Origin: Bacillus horti
Lineage (GTDB): Bacteria > Bacillota > Bacilli > Caldalkalibacillales > JCM-10596
Reading direction: 5' to 3'
Assembly (NCBI RefSeq): GCF_030813115.1
Contig: NZ_JAUSTY010000005.1
Location: forward strand, 186,001 to 250,000
DNA length: 64,000 nucleotides
In this document: one piece after another, positions 43,448-54,713 of the stretch
Numbering within the stretch: the stretch's first letter is position 1
How the letters are laid out: each line of letters begins with the position of its first letter
Made by a program: the position numbers and the translations under genes
The notes under the pieces: generated by a model
Databases searched by the model: none
What the model saw: the letters and a program-made list of their open reading frames with translations, nothing else
What the model was told of the DNA's origin: nothing

Positions 43448-45932
43448 TCAGCCAATGCTTGATCAGCACAAGAGGGTTATCGCCGAGGTTATCGTTGAAG
43501 TACCTGCACGCCTTGTCGATCGAACGTTTGACTATGAGGTACCACCTGCTTTGGAGCAGGGTGTACAGATCGGTTCAAGAGTCATTGTTCCGTTTGGTCC
43601 AAGGAAGACTCAGGGCTATGTTTTAGGGTTAAAGCTTCAGACGGAGCAGAGTGAGCAGAAGCTTAAGGAAGTTGAGCAGGTTCTAGATGAAGTACCTCCA
43701 CTGAGCCCTGAGCTGATTCAGCTAGGTCAATGGATGAGTGAAGAGTATACTTGTTTAACGATTCAAGCGCTACAGGCTATGCTTCCTGCTGTACTGAAAT
43801 CGACAACTACGAAGAGAACGGTAACGAATGATGGTAAGCAGCAGGTTGTGTACGAGGTTGAGGACAAGGTGACCATCAAGGAGGTTCAGGTGGTCGAGCT
43901 TGCGGTTACTCAGGAGGAGCTAGAGAATAAGCTGAGTGAGCTTCATGCAAAGGCTGTGAAGCAAAGAGAGGTAGCAAGGTATATTGCAAGCATAAATTTT
44001 GGTGGTAACACAAGTCAGTCCTTGGATGAGGAGAGCGCTGCTAGGGATGAGGTAAGCTCAGGGGCTAGTGCTGAAATTAGTATTGAAGATCGTTCTGAAT
44101 TAAGCAAAGCTAGTATGCCTGATAATAAAAGAGATCGTACGGAGTTAGAAAAGCATAGAGAAATCTTGCAGGTACAGCGTGTTGTGGAGGAGTGTCAGAC
44201 AACACGTTCTACGATAAAAGCCCTAGAACAAGCAGGGATTGTGAGGATAAGCAAGCAGGAGCTTCAGCGAGATCCGTATCAGCACCGAGTTTTTGAACGG
44301 ACGCAGCCATTAACCCTAACAGAAATGCAGCAAAGTGTTCTAGGTAAGATTACGACCTCTGTGGATGAGCAGGAGTTTCGTCCATTTCTCCTGCATGGGG
44401 TAACGGGAAGTGGGAAAACTGAGATTTACCTTCAATCCATCTCTTACGTACTAAAGAACGATAAGGAAGCTATTGTCCTTGTACCTGAAATTTCTCTAAC
44501 TCCTCAAATGGTAGATCGCTTCAAAGGGAGATTTGGAGATCAGGTAGCTGTGCTACACAGTCGTCTCTCTAAAGGAGAAAGATATGACGAGTGGCGTAAA
44601 ATTAGGGATGGTAAGGTAAAGGTAGCGATTGGAGCAAGATCGGCTTTATTTGCTCCGTTTCGTAACCTAGGTCTAATTATTATTGATGAAGAACATGAAG
44701 CTTCATATAAGCAGGAGGAAACACCGAAATACCATGCTAGAGATATTGCTATGTTTCGCGGGCAATATCACCAAGCGCCTGTTATACTTGGGAGTGCAAC
44801 ACCATGCTTAGAAAGCTTTGCTCGTGCGAAGAAGGGTGTATATACATTACTTAGCTTACAGGAACGGATTTTTGGGCAGGAGCTACCACCCGTATCGATC
44901 GTGGATATGCGTGAGGAGCTTCATGCTGGGAATAGGACGATGTTCAGCAAAACGCTGCATGAGCTCATTAACCAATGCTTGGAGAAGAAGGAGCAGATGG
45001 TGCTTTTTCTAAATCGGAGAGGTTTTTCTACGTTTGTGATGTGCCGTGATTGTGGCTATGTTTTGCAATGTCCCCATTGTGATATCTCTCTTACCTACCA
45101 TAAATCAAATAACTCTCATCGCTGTCATTACTGTGGCTATACACAGCCTAAGCTTCATGAATGTCCAGAGTGTGCCAGTGATCATATACGTTTCTTTGGA
45201 ACTGGAACGCAGAAGGTTGAGGAAGAGCTGTATAAGCATTTTCCAGGAATACGAGTTGTCAGGATGGATGTGGACACCACTCAGCAAAAGGGAGCGCATG
45301 AAAAGCTATTAAAGCGCTTTGGTGATCATCAAGCAGATGTTTTACTAGGAACACAAATGATAGCTAAGGGACTAGATTTTGAAAAAGTAACACTTGTAGG
45401 TGTGATTGCTGCTGACTCCTTGCTTCACCTGCCTGATTTTCGTTCTGCTGAAAAGACGTTTCAGTTGCTTACACAGGTTAGTGGACGTGCAGGAAGACAT
45501 AAGCTTCCTGGTCATGTCGTTGTTCAAACCTATACACCTGAGCATTATAGTATTCAGACGGCTGCACAGCATGATTATGAAGCTTTTTTTAACCATGAAA
45601 TGCAGCATCGCAAGCAAAGAGGGTATCCACCTTACTATTATCTGACGTTAATTACGTTTACGCATGAGGATTTACCTTTTTTAATTAAGGAAAGTGATCA
45701 GGCTGTACGTTGGCTAAAGCAGCAGGTTTCACCGAATACGCTTGTGCTTGGTCCGGCAGCATCAGCTATCCCTAAGATCAAGGATAGATATCGATTTCAA
45801 TGCATGTTAAAATATAAGGATGAGCCTCAATTGGCCCATGTTTTGTCAGGATTTTTACAAAAGCATAAGCAGTTAATTGAAAAATCAAAGCTTCATATTC
45901 AAATAGATAGAAATCCACAAATGTTAATGTAG
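43440..45932 (+). CDS. priA: Primosomal protein N' (replication restart helicase)
   Basis: 830 residues. N-terminal DNA-binding domain (FDYEVPPALEQGVQIGSRVIVPFG), Walker A GVTGSGKTEIY, Walker B DEEHEAS, eight zinc-binding Cys in CRDCGYVLQCPHC and CHYCGYTQPKLHECPEC, and helicase motif GTQMIAKGLDF. Reloads the replisome at stalled forks. Residues about 190-235 form a long acidic/Ser-rich insertion (SLDEESAARDEVSSGAS), longer than I expect for PriA. It overlaps coaBC and is followed by def. Confidence 0.96.
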   Translation: MSDQPMLDQHKRVIAEVIVEVPARLVDRTFDYEVPPALEQGVQIGSRVIVPFGPRKTQGYVLGLKLQTEQSEQKLKEVEQVLDEVPPLSPELIQLGQWMSEEYTCLTIQALQAMLPAVLKSTTTKRTVTNDGKQQVVYEVEDKVTIKEVQVVELAVTQEELENKLSELHAKAVKQREVARYIASINFGGNTSQSLDEESAARDEVSSGASAEISIEDRSELSKASMPDNKRDRTELEKHREILQVQRVVEECQTTRSTIKALEQAGIVRISKQELQRDPYQHRVFERTQPLTLTEMQQSVLGKITTSVDEQEFRPFLLHGVTGSGKTEIYLQSISYVLKNDKEAIVLVPEISLTPQMVDRFKGRFGDQVAVLHSRLSKGERYDEWRKIRDGKVKVAIGARSALFAPFRNLGLIIIDEEHEASYKQEETPKYHARDIAMFRGQYHQAPVILGSATPCLESFARAKKGVYTLLSLQERIFGQELPPVSIVDMREELHAGNRTMFSKTLHELINQCLEKKEQMVLFLNRRGFSTFVMCRDCGYVLQCPHCDISLTYHKSNNSHRCHYCGYTQPKLHECPECASDHIRFFGTGTQKVEEELYKHFPGIRVVRMDVDTTQQKGAHEKLLKRFGDHQADVLLGTQMIAKGLDFEKVTLVGVIAADSLLHLPDFRSAEKTFQLLTQVSGRAGRHKLPGHVVVQTYTPEHYSIQTAAQHDYEAFFNHEMQHRKQRGYPPYYYLTLITFTHEDLPFLIKESDQAVRWLKQQVSPNTLVLGPAASAIPKIKDRYRFQCMLKYKDEPQLAHVLSGFLQKHKQLIEKSKLHIQIDRNPQMLM

Positions 45933-45945
45933 GAGTGATTGAACA

Positions 45946-46428
45946 ATGGGTGTTCGAGTTATTGTGAAAAATCCAGATCCAATTCTGAGAGAAAAAACTA
46001 TTGAGGTTAAGAATTTCAACGCTAATCTGCACAAGCTGTTAGATGATATGGCTGAAACGATGTATCAGGCTGATGGTGTGGGCTTAGCGGCTCCACAGGT
46101 TGGTATTTCGAAAAGAGTGGCTGTGATTGATGCAGGGAGTGAGCACGGTCTAATTGAGCTGGTTAATCCAGTCATTGTTTCTAAGTCTGGAGAGCAGCTT
46201 GGACCAGAGGGCTGCTTAAGCTTTCCAGGTCTTGTGGGGGATGTACGCCGAGCTCAAACGTGTAAGGTAGAAGCGTTTGATCGCCATGGAGAAAAGTTTG
46301 AGGTTGAAGGTGAGGATTTACTTGCTCGAGCGTTGCAGCATGAAATTGATCACCTAAATGGTGTGCTGTTCGTTGATTTTGTTGAGCGTTATTATGAATC
46401 TGAGTCAGAGGATGAGGCTGGTAAGTAG
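45946..46428 (+). CDS. def: Peptide deformylase
   Basis: 160 residues. The three deformylase motifs are complete: GVGLAAPQVG, EGCLSFPG (metal-binding Cys) and QHEIDHLNG (two His and the catalytic Glu). Removes the formyl group from nascent proteins. Next to fmt, whose product adds that group. AGGAGTG precedes the ATG. The 129-base gap to fmt contains nothing I recognise. Confidence 0.97.
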   Translation: MGVRVIVKNPDPILREKTIEVKNFNANLHKLLDDMAETMYQADGVGLAAPQVGISKRVAVIDAGSEHGLIELVNPVIVSKSGEQLGPEGCLSFPGLVGDVRRAQTCKVEAFDRHGEKFEVEGEDLLARALQHEIDHLNGVLFVDFVERYYESESEDEAGK

Positions 46429-46557
46429 AGAGCATTTTCCTTCTAGGAGATAAGATAATTAGAGATAGTATTTGAGTAATGAATGAAGACAAATAGAAGG
46501 TAGAAGTTACAAGTTAAGAGCTAAGAGCTATAAAAAAGCAACTGGAGGAGATTGACG

Positions 46558-47508
46558 TTGAAAATTGTTTTTATGGGTACACCTGATTTTGCCGTTCCAT
46601 CCTTAGATCGATTAATCGCTGACGGATATGACGTGATTGGGGTAGTCACACAGCCAGATAGACCAAAGGGGAGAAAACGCACGTTAACTCCTCCTCCTGT
46701 TAAGGAAGCTGCTTTAAAGCATAACCTTCCAGTTTTACAGCCAGAGCGTTTAAAAGGTTCACCAGAACAGGAGCAATTAATTGAGTGGGCTCCAGACCTA
46801 ATCGTTACAGCTGCCTTTGGACAGCTTCTTCCTGAGGAGGTTTTACAGCTTCCTAAGCTAGGGTGTATTAATGTTCATGCCTCACTTTTACCACAGTATC
46901 GTGGAGGAGCACCGATCCATCAGGCTATTATTGATGGACAGCAGGAGACAGGTGTAACGATTATGTATATGGTTAAGGCTTTGGATGCTGGAGATATATT
47001 AACTCAGCGCAGCTTGCCTATTTTAGATGATGATAATGTAGCTACGATGTTCCAAAAGCTTAGTATCGTTGGTGCTGAGCTTTTAGCAGATACTTTGCCA
47101 AAGCTAGTTGCTGGAGAGCTTACTCCGATTCCGCAGGATGCTGATCTGGTCACGTATGCCTATAACATTAAACGTGAGGATGAGGAGATAGATTGGACGA
47201 AAAGTGGTAAAGCTATATTTAACCATGTTCGTGGGATGAACCCGTTTCCGGGAGCGTATACGGTGATTAACGGAGAGGTTTTGAAGGTATGGCAAACGGC
47301 TCTTTCTGGGGATCAAGGACTGACTGATTCATCGGGTGCGATTTATAAATTGGATGAGCAGGGCATTGGAGTTGTAGCGGGGGATGGTCAGGGTGTCTAT
47401 CTTACGGAAATTCAGCCTGCCGGCAAAAAGAGAATGATGGCTGCCGACTTTCTAAGAGGAACAGGGAGCTCATGGTCAACAGGACTTAGATTAGGAGATA
47501 ATGAATGA
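46558..47508 (+). CDS. fmt: Methionyl-tRNA formyltransferase
   Basis: 316 residues. KIVFMGTPDFAVPSLDRL at the start, NVHASLLPQYRGGAPIHQAI with the catalytic Asn-His, and DAGDILTQRSLPI are diagnostic. Formylates initiator Met-tRNA using 10-formyl-THF. The start is a TTG seven bases after GGAGGAG; a TTG two codons upstream is too near that site. Overlaps rsmB by four bases (ATGA). Confidence 0.96.
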   Translation: MKIVFMGTPDFAVPSLDRLIADGYDVIGVVTQPDRPKGRKRTLTPPPVKEAALKHNLPVLQPERLKGSPEQEQLIEWAPDLIVTAAFGQLLPEEVLQLPKLGCINVHASLLPQYRGGAPIHQAIIDGQQETGVTIMYMVKALDAGDILTQRSLPILDDDNVATMFQKLSIVGAELLADTLPKLVAGELTPIPQDADLVTYAYNIKREDEEIDWTKSGKAIFNHVRGMNPFPGAYTVINGEVLKVWQTALSGDQGLTDSSGAIYKLDEQGIGVVAGDGQGVYLTEIQPAGKKRMMAADFLRGTGSSWSTGLRLGDNE

Positions 47509-48815
47509 AAGCAACGGCAAGAACAATCGCTTTAGACGCCTTGATTCAAATTGAACAGGGAGGCGCATATAGCAATCTCACCTTACAAAAGCTTTTGCAG
47601 AAGAACAAGCTCGAGGATAGCAGAGATCGTCATTTAGTGACGGAGCTCGTGTACGGGACAATTCAGCATCAGCGTTATATTGATTTTTTACTCCAGCCCT
47701 TTCTGAAAAAAGGAGTAGATGCGTTAGATCAGTGGGTCAAGCAGCTACTTCGTGTGAGTGTCTATCAGTTTGTTAAGCTAGATCGTATCCCTTCTCATGC
47801 GGTTGTACACGAAGCGGTAGAGATAGCGAAAAAGAAAGGTCACCGTGGGATTTCGGGTATGGTGAATGGGGTTTTACGCAGCTTTCTGCGTACGCCTTTA
47901 CGTTCAACGGAAACGATTAAGGATGATGTTACTCGTTTAGGTATGGAAACGTCTCATCCGGATTGGATGATAAAGCGCTGGGTCAAGCAGTTTGGCTGGG
48001 AGAAAACGAAGCAGCTCTGTGAGGATAATAATAGGCCGCCTCAGGTGACGATACGGACGAATACGATCAAGGATAGCAGGGCAGAACTGATAGAAAAGCT
48101 ACAAGAGGAAGGCTTTGAGGTCAAGGAAACAACAGATTCACCATATGGTATCATTGTTCAGTCTGGTGGACATGTTGTTCAATCTAAGTGGTTTGAGCAA
48201 GGATATTTCACGATTCAGGATGAAAGCTCTATGCTTGTTGCTCCATTTGTAGACCCTAAGCCTGGAATGGTCGTCCTTGATGCTTGTGCGGCTCCCGGTG
48301 GAAAAACAACTCACCTAGCTGAATACATGAAGGATGAGGGGAGCGTTCTAGCTGTGGATATGCATCCGCACAAAGAAAAGCTCATTCGCACGAATATAAA
48401 TAGACTAGGATTGACTTGTATTGAGACACAGACGATGGATGCCAGAAAGCTTCCTGATGCACGCCAGACAGAGTATGATCGTATTCTCCTAGACGCACCT
48501 TGCTCTGGTCTTGGGGTCATTAGACGTAAGCCAGACTTGAAGTGGAAGAAGAAGGAAACGGACAGTGCCGATATCGCGGCGATTCAATATGATTTATTAG
48601 TAGCCGTATCTAAGCTACTAAAGCCAGGTGGACAATTGGTGTACAGTACATGTACGCTTGAAGAAATAGAGAATCAGGATGTTGTGCAGAAGTTTTTAGA
48701 GAATGAGCCTTCCTTTAGACAGATTGAAGGGGAGCAGAAGCTTATTTTACCGCAGGATTTTGGATCGGACGGATTTTATATGACTAAACTTGAAAGAATT
48801 GGTGATGAACAATGA
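47505..48815 (+). CDS. rsmB: 16S rRNA (cytosine-967) C5-methyltransferase
   Basis: 436 residues. N-terminal NusB-like RNA-binding domain (about 1-130), then a NOL1/Sun methyltransferase with [35 protein letters not shown] (first Cys) and [14 protein letters not shown] (catalytic Cys). It is joined to fmt and rlmN by ATGA overlaps, showing translational coupling. Confidence 0.95.
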   Translation: MKATARTIALDALIQIEQGGAYSNLTLQKLLQKNKLEDSRDRHLVTELVYGTIQHQRYIDFLLQPFLKKGVDALDQWVKQLLRVSVYQFVKLDRIPSHAVVHEAVEIAKKKGHRGISGMVNGVLRSFLRTPLRSTETIKDDVTRLGMETSHPDWMIKRWVKQFGWEKTKQLCEDNNRPPQVTIRTNTIKDSRAELIEKLQEEGFEVKETTDSPYGIIVQSGGHVVQSKWFEQGYFTIQDESSMLVAPFVDPKPGMVVLDACAAPGGKTTHLAEYMKDEGSVLAVDMHPHKEKLIRTNINRLGLTCIETQTMDARKLPDARQTEYDRILLDAPCSGLGVIRRKPDLKWKKKETDSADIAAIQYDLLVAVSKLLKPGGQLVYSTCTLEEIENQDVVQKFLENEPSFRQIEGEQKLILPQDFGSDGFYMTKLERIGDEQ

Positions 48816-49918
48816 GTACGGAAACAACACGACCTATGACGAGAAAAGAGAGGGAAAATCAAATCCTTGCTGAAAAGCCCTTGCTGTATGACTACACATT
48901 TGCTCAGCTTCAAGCATGGCTTGAGTCAGTGCGTGAGCCCAAGTTCAGAGCAAGTCAGATTTTCGATTGGCTGTACGTGAAACGGGTCAAAGGCTTTGAG
49001 GAAATGACGAATCTATCCAAGGAGCTAAGAGCGAAGCTTGATGAATCCTTCTCTTTGCACGCTTTGACACAGGCGATGAGTCAGAGATCAACAGATGGGA
49101 CAATCAAATTTCTTTTTGAGCTTCGTGATGGCTACTCCATTGAAACGGTGATCATGCGTCATAATTACGGGAATAGTGTGTGTGTAACGACTCAGGTGGG
49201 CTGTCAGATTGGCTGTACGTTTTGTGCTTCCACATTAGGAGGACTTAAGCGTAACCTAACGGCAGGTGAAATTGTAGCACAGGTGCTTGAGGCACAGCGT
49301 ACGTTGGATGAGAAGGAAGAAAGAGCGTCCCATGTAGTGATTATGGGGATTGGCGAGCCTTTTGAGAATTTTAATCCGATGCTTTCGTTTTTGAATATTA
49401 TTAACCATGACAAGGGCTTAAATATTGGGGCGCGTCATATTACTGTTTCCACAAGTGGAATCGTGCCAAAAATTTATGAGTTTGCCGATCAGAATCTACA
49501 AATTAACCTAGCTATTTCCTTGCACGCACCAAACTCAGAAATACGCTCTCGTTTAATGCCGATCAACAGGGCGTTTCCATTAGAAAAGCTGATGGATGCG
49601 ATCCGTTACTATATCGATAAAACTGGTAGAAGAATTACGTTCGAATACGGGCTATTTGGTGGTGTAAATGATCAGGTGGAGCATGCTGAAGAGCTAGCCG
49701 CACTGATTAAGGACATCAATTGCTTTGTGAACTTAATTCCAGTGAACTATGTTCCTGAACGAGATTATGTAAGAACACCGAGAGAAGACATCTTTAAGTT
49801 CCAAAAAACACTTGAGAAGAACGGTGTAACGTGTACGATTCGTAGGGAGCATGGTAGCGATATTGCCGCAGCGTGTGGTCAGCTTCGTGCACAGGAAAGG
49901 AAAGAGGAGACGAGGTGA
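48812..49918 (+). CDS. rlmN: 23S rRNA (adenine-2503) C2-methyltransferase, radical SAM
   Basis: 368 residues. Radical-SAM cluster [10 protein letters not shown] (CX3CX2C), [12 protein letters not shown], and the C-terminal methyl-carrying Cys in [21 protein letters not shown]. Shares four bases with rsmB and with the GTGA of prpC. The relaxed N-terminus [16 protein letters not shown] is longer than in some homologues. Confidence 0.96.
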   Translation: MSTETTRPMTRKERENQILAEKPLLYDYTFAQLQAWLESVREPKFRASQIFDWLYVKRVKGFEEMTNLSKELRAKLDESFSLHALTQAMSQRSTDGTIKFLFELRDGYSIETVIMRHNYGNSVCVTTQVGCQIGCTFCASTLGGLKRNLTAGEIVAQVLEAQRTLDEKEERASHVVIMGIGEPFENFNPMLSFLNIINHDKGLNIGARHITVSTSGIVPKIYEFADQNLQINLAISLHAPNSEIRSRLMPINRAFPLEKLMDAIRYYIDKTGRRITFEYGLFGGVNDQVEHAEELAALIKDINCFVNLIPVNYVPERDYVRTPREDIFKFQKTLEKNGVTCTIRREHGSDIAAACGQLRAQERKEETR

Positions 49919-50691
49919 GCAGTAGCGTGGAAGTCGTGTTAAAAACACATATCGGTCGTGTCCGTCAGGTGAATGAGGACACGGCTGAGGTGGTCAAACG
50001 TGAATCAAATACAACGCTAGTTATTGTAGCCGATGGTATGGGTGGTCATCAGGCTGGGGATGTGGCTAGTCAGCTAGCTGTGAAATATGTGAAGCAGGCC
50101 TTTATGAAGGCTGAGCTTCATAGTAGTGCAGTGACATGGGAAGAGTGGCTGATTCAAACGATCTCTGAGACTAACCGTTATATCTACGACTACGCTGAAC
50201 AGGATCAAGCCTATCAAGGAATGGGTACTACTATTGTTACCTCTTTGTTTTTAGAAGACTATTATATCGTGGCCCATGTTGGAGACAGTAGGATTTATCG
50301 CTATGAGCAGGAGCAGCAGCAATTAACTAGTATTACCGAGGATCATTCCTTAGTCAATGAGCTTGTTAAAAGTGGTGAAATTACGAAGGCTGAGGCAGAT
50401 GTTCATCCGCAGCGTAGCTGGATTACACGCTCCTTAGGTACCCAAGAGGACGTAAAGGTTGACGTAAAGACAATGGGCTACTTAGGGGACGAATGTATCC
50501 TTTTATGCTCAGACGGTCTAAGTGATATGATTAATGAGCAACATATGCTAGATATCCTAAAGCAGGATAAAGGTTTAGAAGAGAAAGCTTCAGAGCTGAT
50601 TGATGCCGCTCTTGAGGCTGGTGGAGATGACAATATTACGCTTTGTCTTGTTCAACCTACATCTAGTCCGTCTGCACAAGAAGAGAGGTGA
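49915..50691 (+). CDS. prpC: PP2C-type Ser/Thr protein phosphatase
   Basis: About 258 residues with the PPM metal-binding motifs [45 protein letters not shown] and [11 protein letters not shown]. Dephosphorylates targets of PrkC, encoded immediately downstream. The GTG overlapping the rlmN stop is chosen because of GAGGAG upstream; the frame extends into rlmN without a site. Confidence 0.95.
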   Translation: MSSSVEVVLKTHIGRVRQVNEDTAEVVKRESNTTLVIVADGMGGHQAGDVASQLAVKYVKQAFMKAELHSSAVTWEEWLIQTISETNRYIYDYAEQDQAYQGMGTTIVTSLFLEDYYIVAHVGDSRIYRYEQEQQQLTSITEDHSLVNELVKSGEITKAEADVHPQRSWITRSLGTQEDVKVDVKTMGYLGDECILLCSDGLSDMINEQHMLDILKQDKGLEEKASELIDAALEAGGDDNITLCLVQPTSSPSAQEER

Positions 50692-50695
50692 GAAC

Positions 50696-52684
50696 ATGAT
50701 CGGAAAAAAAATCGCTGGTCGCTATGAAATCCTTGATCGCGTTGGTGGCGGTGGAATGGCCGTTGTATACAAGGCCAAGGATGTCTGGTTAGATCGTGTT
50801 GTTGCTTTAAAGGTGCTACGTCCTCAATACGCTATTGATGACGATTTTGTGCATCGCTTTAGACGAGAGGCACAGGCGGCTGCCAGTCTATCTCACCCAA
50901 ACATTGTAAGCATCTATGATGTGGGTATAGAAGAAGACATTCATTATATTGTTATGGAATATGTTGAAGGCTCCACACTCAAGGAGTACATAAACAACCA
51001 TACAACTCTTTCAGCGTACGAAGCGATTCAGATTACTAGACAGATCGCCGAAGCGCTAGATCACGCCCATCATAACCGGATTATTCATAGAGATATTAAG
51101 CCTCATAATATATTAATTGGTAAAAACCTACGTGTGAAGGTGACAGACTTCGGTATTGCTAGGGCTGTTACATCAGCAACGATTACCCATACTGGATCTG
51201 TTATGGGCTCCGTGCATTATTTTTCTCCAGAGCAGGCTCGTGGTGGAGTGACAGGAGAAAAGTCAGATATCTATTCCTTGGGAATTGTTCTGTATGAAAT
51301 GCTAACGGGGAAGCTTCCTTTTGGTGGAGACTCACCGATCAGTGTTGCCTTAAAGCATTTACAGGAAACGTACACAGAGCCAAAGCTACTTAATGAAAAT
51401 ATTCCTCAAAGCGTGGAGAATATTATCATTCGTTCGTTAGCTAAGGACCCAACGTACCGTTATGCTTCAGCTAGAGAATTGATGAAGGATTTAGATACGT
51501 GCTTAAATGATGAGCGCCAATCAGAGCGAAAGCTTGTCATTGATGAGAGCATTTATGATGAGGAAGCGACTAAAGTCATACCTGCAATAAGTGACGATAT
51601 GTTCGATACGAAGGTTGCACCTAATCGTAAAGAGGAGCCGAAAAATGAAATTGTTGAAGATGATGAACTAGATGAATATGAGGATGAAGAGGACAGTAAG
51701 CCGAAGAAGAAGCGTTCCATTTGGCTGAAGGTAGGAATCATTCTAGCGATCCTGCTTTTGCTTGGTGTTGGTGTGTATCAGGGAGCTAACTACGTGCTTG
51801 GATTGTTCTATGTGCCTGAAAAAGAAGTGGAAGAGGTTGTTGGATTGCCTTTAGAGGAAGCAGAGGAAATTCTTGAGGAACAGGGCTTTGTAGTCAACTC
51901 CACACAGACAACCCATCATACTGAGATTGAAGAGGGGCATGTTGTCAGTCAAACACCTACTCCTGGTACATCAATTAAGGAAGGGACAACCGTTCGATTA
52001 ACGGTAAGCTTAGGGCCTGAATTACACACTATGAGAGATTTCAGTGGTTATCTTAGATCAACGGCAGAGGATTTCTTAATTGATCGTCTAAACTTTGCTG
52101 ATGTAGAGGTAATTGAAGAGGATCATGATTCAGTACAAGCCGGACATGTGATTCGTCATGAGCCAGACATTGGTGAAGAGGTCATTCCTGAGGAAACAAC
52201 GGTTACGTTGTACGTAAGCAAAGGGAAAAGTAAGTTCCCAATGCCAAACCTAATCGGTAGTACAAAAGATGAAGCAGTAGCCTTACTTGAGCAGAATAAT
52301 CTTGTCCTTGATGAAGCCGTGGAGGAATTCTCGGATGCGCCTGAAGGTCAGGTCTATCGCCAGGGTCCTGTAGATCCAAATATGGAAGTAGCGGAAGGAA
52401 CACCAATTAAGATTTGGATTAGTAAAGGCTATGAAGAGGTGTATCAGGATCGTACCCATACTTTGAATATAGAATTAGAGGAAAATGAAGTAGCCAGAAT
52501 CATTATTCATGTAGATGATGAAAATGGTGCAGACCGTACAGTTGTCGATGAGCATATTCACGAGAGCAAGGAATATTCCATTGATGTACGTGTAAGTCGG
52601 GAGAAGCAAGCAGCTATCCGCGTATTTAAGAACGGAGAGCAGATTCAAGAGACGATTCGGATTCCGTTTGATACGGGAGAATAA
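50696..52684 (+). CDS. prkC: PASTA-domain Ser/Thr protein kinase PrkC
   Basis: 662 residues. Kinase domain 1-270 with glycine loop GGGGMAVVYKAKD, ALKVL, catalytic HRDIKPHNIL, and DFGIARA. A very acidic juxtamembrane stretch (EDDELDEYEDEEDSK) precedes one membrane helix (about 342-362). Outside are three PASTA repeats, each with VVGLPLEEAEEIL or NLIGSTKDEAVALL-type starts, that bind muropeptides. A further C-terminal beta domain follows. In B. subtilis PrkC triggers germination in response to peptidoglycan fragments. Confidence 0.96.
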   Translation: MIGKKIAGRYEILDRVGGGGMAVVYKAKDVWLDRVVALKVLRPQYAIDDDFVHRFRREAQAAASLSHPNIVSIYDVGIEEDIHYIVMEYVEGSTLKEYINNHTTLSAYEAIQITRQIAEALDHAHHNRIIHRDIKPHNILIGKNLRVKVTDFGIARAVTSATITHTGSVMGSVHYFSPEQARGGVTGEKSDIYSLGIVLYEMLTGKLPFGGDSPISVALKHLQETYTEPKLLNENIPQSVENIIIRSLAKDPTYRYASARELMKDLDTCLNDERQSERKLVIDESIYDEEATKVIPAISDDMFDTKVAPNRKEEPKNEIVEDDELDEYEDEEDSKPKKKRSIWLKVGIILAILLLLGVGVYQGANYVLGLFYVPEKEVEEVVGLPLEEAEEILEEQGFVVNSTQTTHHTEIEEGHVVSQTPTPGTSIKEGTTVRLTVSLGPELHTMRDFSGYLRSTAEDFLIDRLNFADVEVIEEDHDSVQAGHVIRHEPDIGEEVIPEETTVTLYVSKGKSKFPMPNLIGSTKDEAVALLEQNNLVLDEAVEEFSDAPEGQVYRQGPVDPNMEVAEGTPIKIWISKGYEEVYQDRTHTLNIELEENEVARIIIHVDDENGADRTVVDEHIHESKEYSIDVRVSREKQAAIRVFKNGEQIQETIRIPFDTGE

Positions 52685-52863
52685 AGATAAGAATATCGAA
52701 GCATGAGTAAAATAATATGGGCGTTGTAGTAAGAGGATAAAGCAAAGTAATGAGAAATTATTGAGAAAGAAATGAAGTAAATAGAAGTGAACAAATATAA
52801 GAGTTAAGCAAGTAGCAGTAACGGAGGAATGTGCTGTGTAAACTAATGATGGGGGATGAATGA

Positions 52864-53754
52864 ATGCCTGAAGGTCAAATTGTGAAGGCTTTAAGCGGAT
52901 TTTACTATGTAGCAGAAAAGACAACTGGAACCGTATGGCAATGCCGAGCAAGAGGGGTGTTCAAAAAGAAAAAAATCACTCCCCTTGTAGGAGATCATGT
53001 ATCCTTTGAAGGCTCGGTGGAGGAGGAAGGGACGGTAACTGAAATTCATGAGCGCAAAAATGAATTAATCCGTCCTCCCATTGCTAACGTAGATCAAGCC
53101 CTACTTGTCTTTTCAGTAGATGAGCCTGAGTTTAGCCCAATCCTTTTGGACAAGTTCTTGGTGCATATCGAAAAAGCGAATATAACACCCGTTATTTGCC
53201 TAACAAAGCTTGACCTTTCAGTGACTCCATTGACTGAGTATCCTGAAATTGAAGTGTACCAGAAGCTAGGCTACCCGTTCTATATGACCAGTAGTGTATC
53301 AAAGCATGGGGTAGAGGAGATAGAAGATTTTTTAGCTAATAAAATTACTGTATTTGCTGGGCAATCAGGGGTGGGAAAATCCACCCTACTTAATGCCATT
53401 AATCCTGAGCTAGACATTGAAACGGCGGAAATTTCTACTCGCTTAGGACGTGGTCGGCATACTACTCGCCATGTTGAACTGATTAAACTACCGAAGGGCG
53501 GTCTAGTAGCAGATACACCGGGATTTAGTCAGCTAGATTTTATAGACATAGCACCAGAGGAGCTTGGCTCACTCTTTATTGAATTTAATGAGTTGAGTCC
53601 GAGCTGTAAGTTTCGAGAGTGTTTGCATAAAAACGAACCGAAATGTGGAGTTAAAGACGCTGTGGAGCAGGGAGAGATTGCTGAGCATCGGTATAAGCAC
53701 TACCTGCAATTTTTAGAAACGATAGAGCAAGAGAAGCAGAAGAGGGGGTATTAA
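52864..53754 (+). CDS. rsgA: Ribosome small-subunit GTPase RsgA
   Basis: 296 residues. OB-fold N-terminus ([22 protein letters not shown]), circularly permuted GTPase with TKLD (G4), then [14 protein letters not shown] (G1) and DTPGFSQ (G3), and the C-terminal zinc knuckle [20 protein letters not shown]. Acts in late 30S maturation. It follows prkC after about 180 bases of AT-rich sequence without a gene and precedes rpe by two bases. Confidence 0.96.
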   Translation: MPEGQIVKALSGFYYVAEKTTGTVWQCRARGVFKKKKITPLVGDHVSFEGSVEEEGTVTEIHERKNELIRPPIANVDQALLVFSVDEPEFSPILLDKFLVHIEKANITPVICLTKLDLSVTPLTEYPEIEVYQKLGYPFYMTSSVSKHGVEEIEDFLANKITVFAGQSGVGKSTLLNAINPELDIETAEISTRLGRGRHTTRHVELIKLPKGGLVADTPGFSQLDFIDIAPEELGSLFIEFNELSPSCKFRECLHKNEPKCGVKDAVEQGEIAEHRYKHYLQFLETIEQEKQKRGY

Positions 53755-53756
53755 GG

Positions 53757-54404
53757 ATGATTAAAATCACTCCATCTATTCTAGCAGCAGACTTTGCTAA
53801 GCTAGGAGCAGAGATTCAAGAGGTTGATCAAGCAGGAGCGGACTGGATTCATGTAGATGTGATGGACGGTCATTTTGTACCTAATATTTCAATTGGTCCT
53901 TTAATTGTTGATGCCATTCGTCCATATACGAAGCTACCACTTGATGTGCACCTGATGATCGAAAACCCTGGAGCCTATATCCCAGACTTTGTAAAAAGCG
54001 GAGCTGATTTAATCTCCGTTCATCAAGAAGCGTGTCCACATTTGCACCGGACGATTTATCAGATTAAGGAATTAGGAGTCAATGCGGGTGTTGTCTTAAA
54101 TCCAGCTACTCCTCTGGAAACGATACGCCATATCCTGCATGACATCGATTATATTTTGCTGATGACCGTAAACCCTGGTTTTGGAGGGCAGGCTTTTATC
54201 CCATCTGTATTAGAGAAAATTAAAGCTTGTCGTCAAATGCTTGTTGAGCATAATTTAGGTCACCTAGACATACAAGTAGATGGAGGGGTAAATTCGGTAA
54301 CTGCCAAACAGTGTGTGGAGGCCGGAGCGAATGTTCTGGTAGCAGGATCAGCGATCTTTAATCAGTCAGACCGACAGCAGGCGCTAGCAGCGATACGTGG
54401 ATAA
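53757..54404 (+). CDS. rpe: Ribulose-phosphate 3-epimerase
   Basis: 215 residues: [57 protein letters not shown] and [27 protein letters not shown] divided over the C-half, the standard TIM-barrel residues with catalytic Asp pair and His. Interconverts Ru5P and Xu5P. In B. subtilis thiN lies between rpe and spoVM; it is absent here. Confidence 0.96.
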   Translation: MIKITPSILAADFAKLGAEIQEVDQAGADWIHVDVMDGHFVPNISIGPLIVDAIRPYTKLPLDVHLMIENPGAYIPDFVKSGADLISVHQEACPHLHRTIYQIKELGVNAGVVLNPATPLETIRHILHDIDYILLMTVNPGFGGQAFIPSVLEKIKACRQMLVEHNLGHLDIQVDGGVNSVTAKQCVEAGANVLVAGSAIFNQSDRQQALAAIRG

Positions 54405-54562
54405 GTTCCTGTTCTAACTTATAACCGTGGACATATCTATAGACTAAGGGATTGCATAGTTTCCTTCTCATCGATGAACATGAGCAATACGGGCGGAATA
54501 TACTATTGCACATAGGTTTGAGGTCTATTACAGGCTCTGCTCACCTAAAGGAGGGGATTATT

Positions 54563-54646
54563 ATGAAGTTCTACACGATCAAGCTTCCTAGATTTATTGG
54601 GAGCATCGTGAGGGTCTTTATAGGTGTGTTCAAGAAAGATAAATAA
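54563..54646 (+). CDS. spoVM: Stage V sporulation protein M
   Basis: 27 residues beginning MKFYTIKLPRFIGSIVRV and ending FKKDK; nearly the same as the 26-aa B. subtilis SpoVM, an amphipathic helix that recognises the convex forespore surface and anchors SpoIVA for coat assembly. AAGGAGGGG precedes the ATG. A larger in-frame ORF starting upstream at 54452 has no ribosome site and is not the gene. This proves a spore-forming host. Confidence 0.95.
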   Translation: MKFYTIKLPRFIGSIVRVFIGVFKKDK

Positions 54647-54713
54647 TTCCTGCAACGATCGAACGCTTGAGGGGTTTGGAGATGTACCAATTTAATGATT
54701 TTATGTTTTGCGG

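Noticed and set aside
54452-54562. Upstream in-frame extension of spoVM
   Set aside because: No ribosome site, and SpoVM is a well-known 26-residue protein whose start has AAGGAGGGG here.
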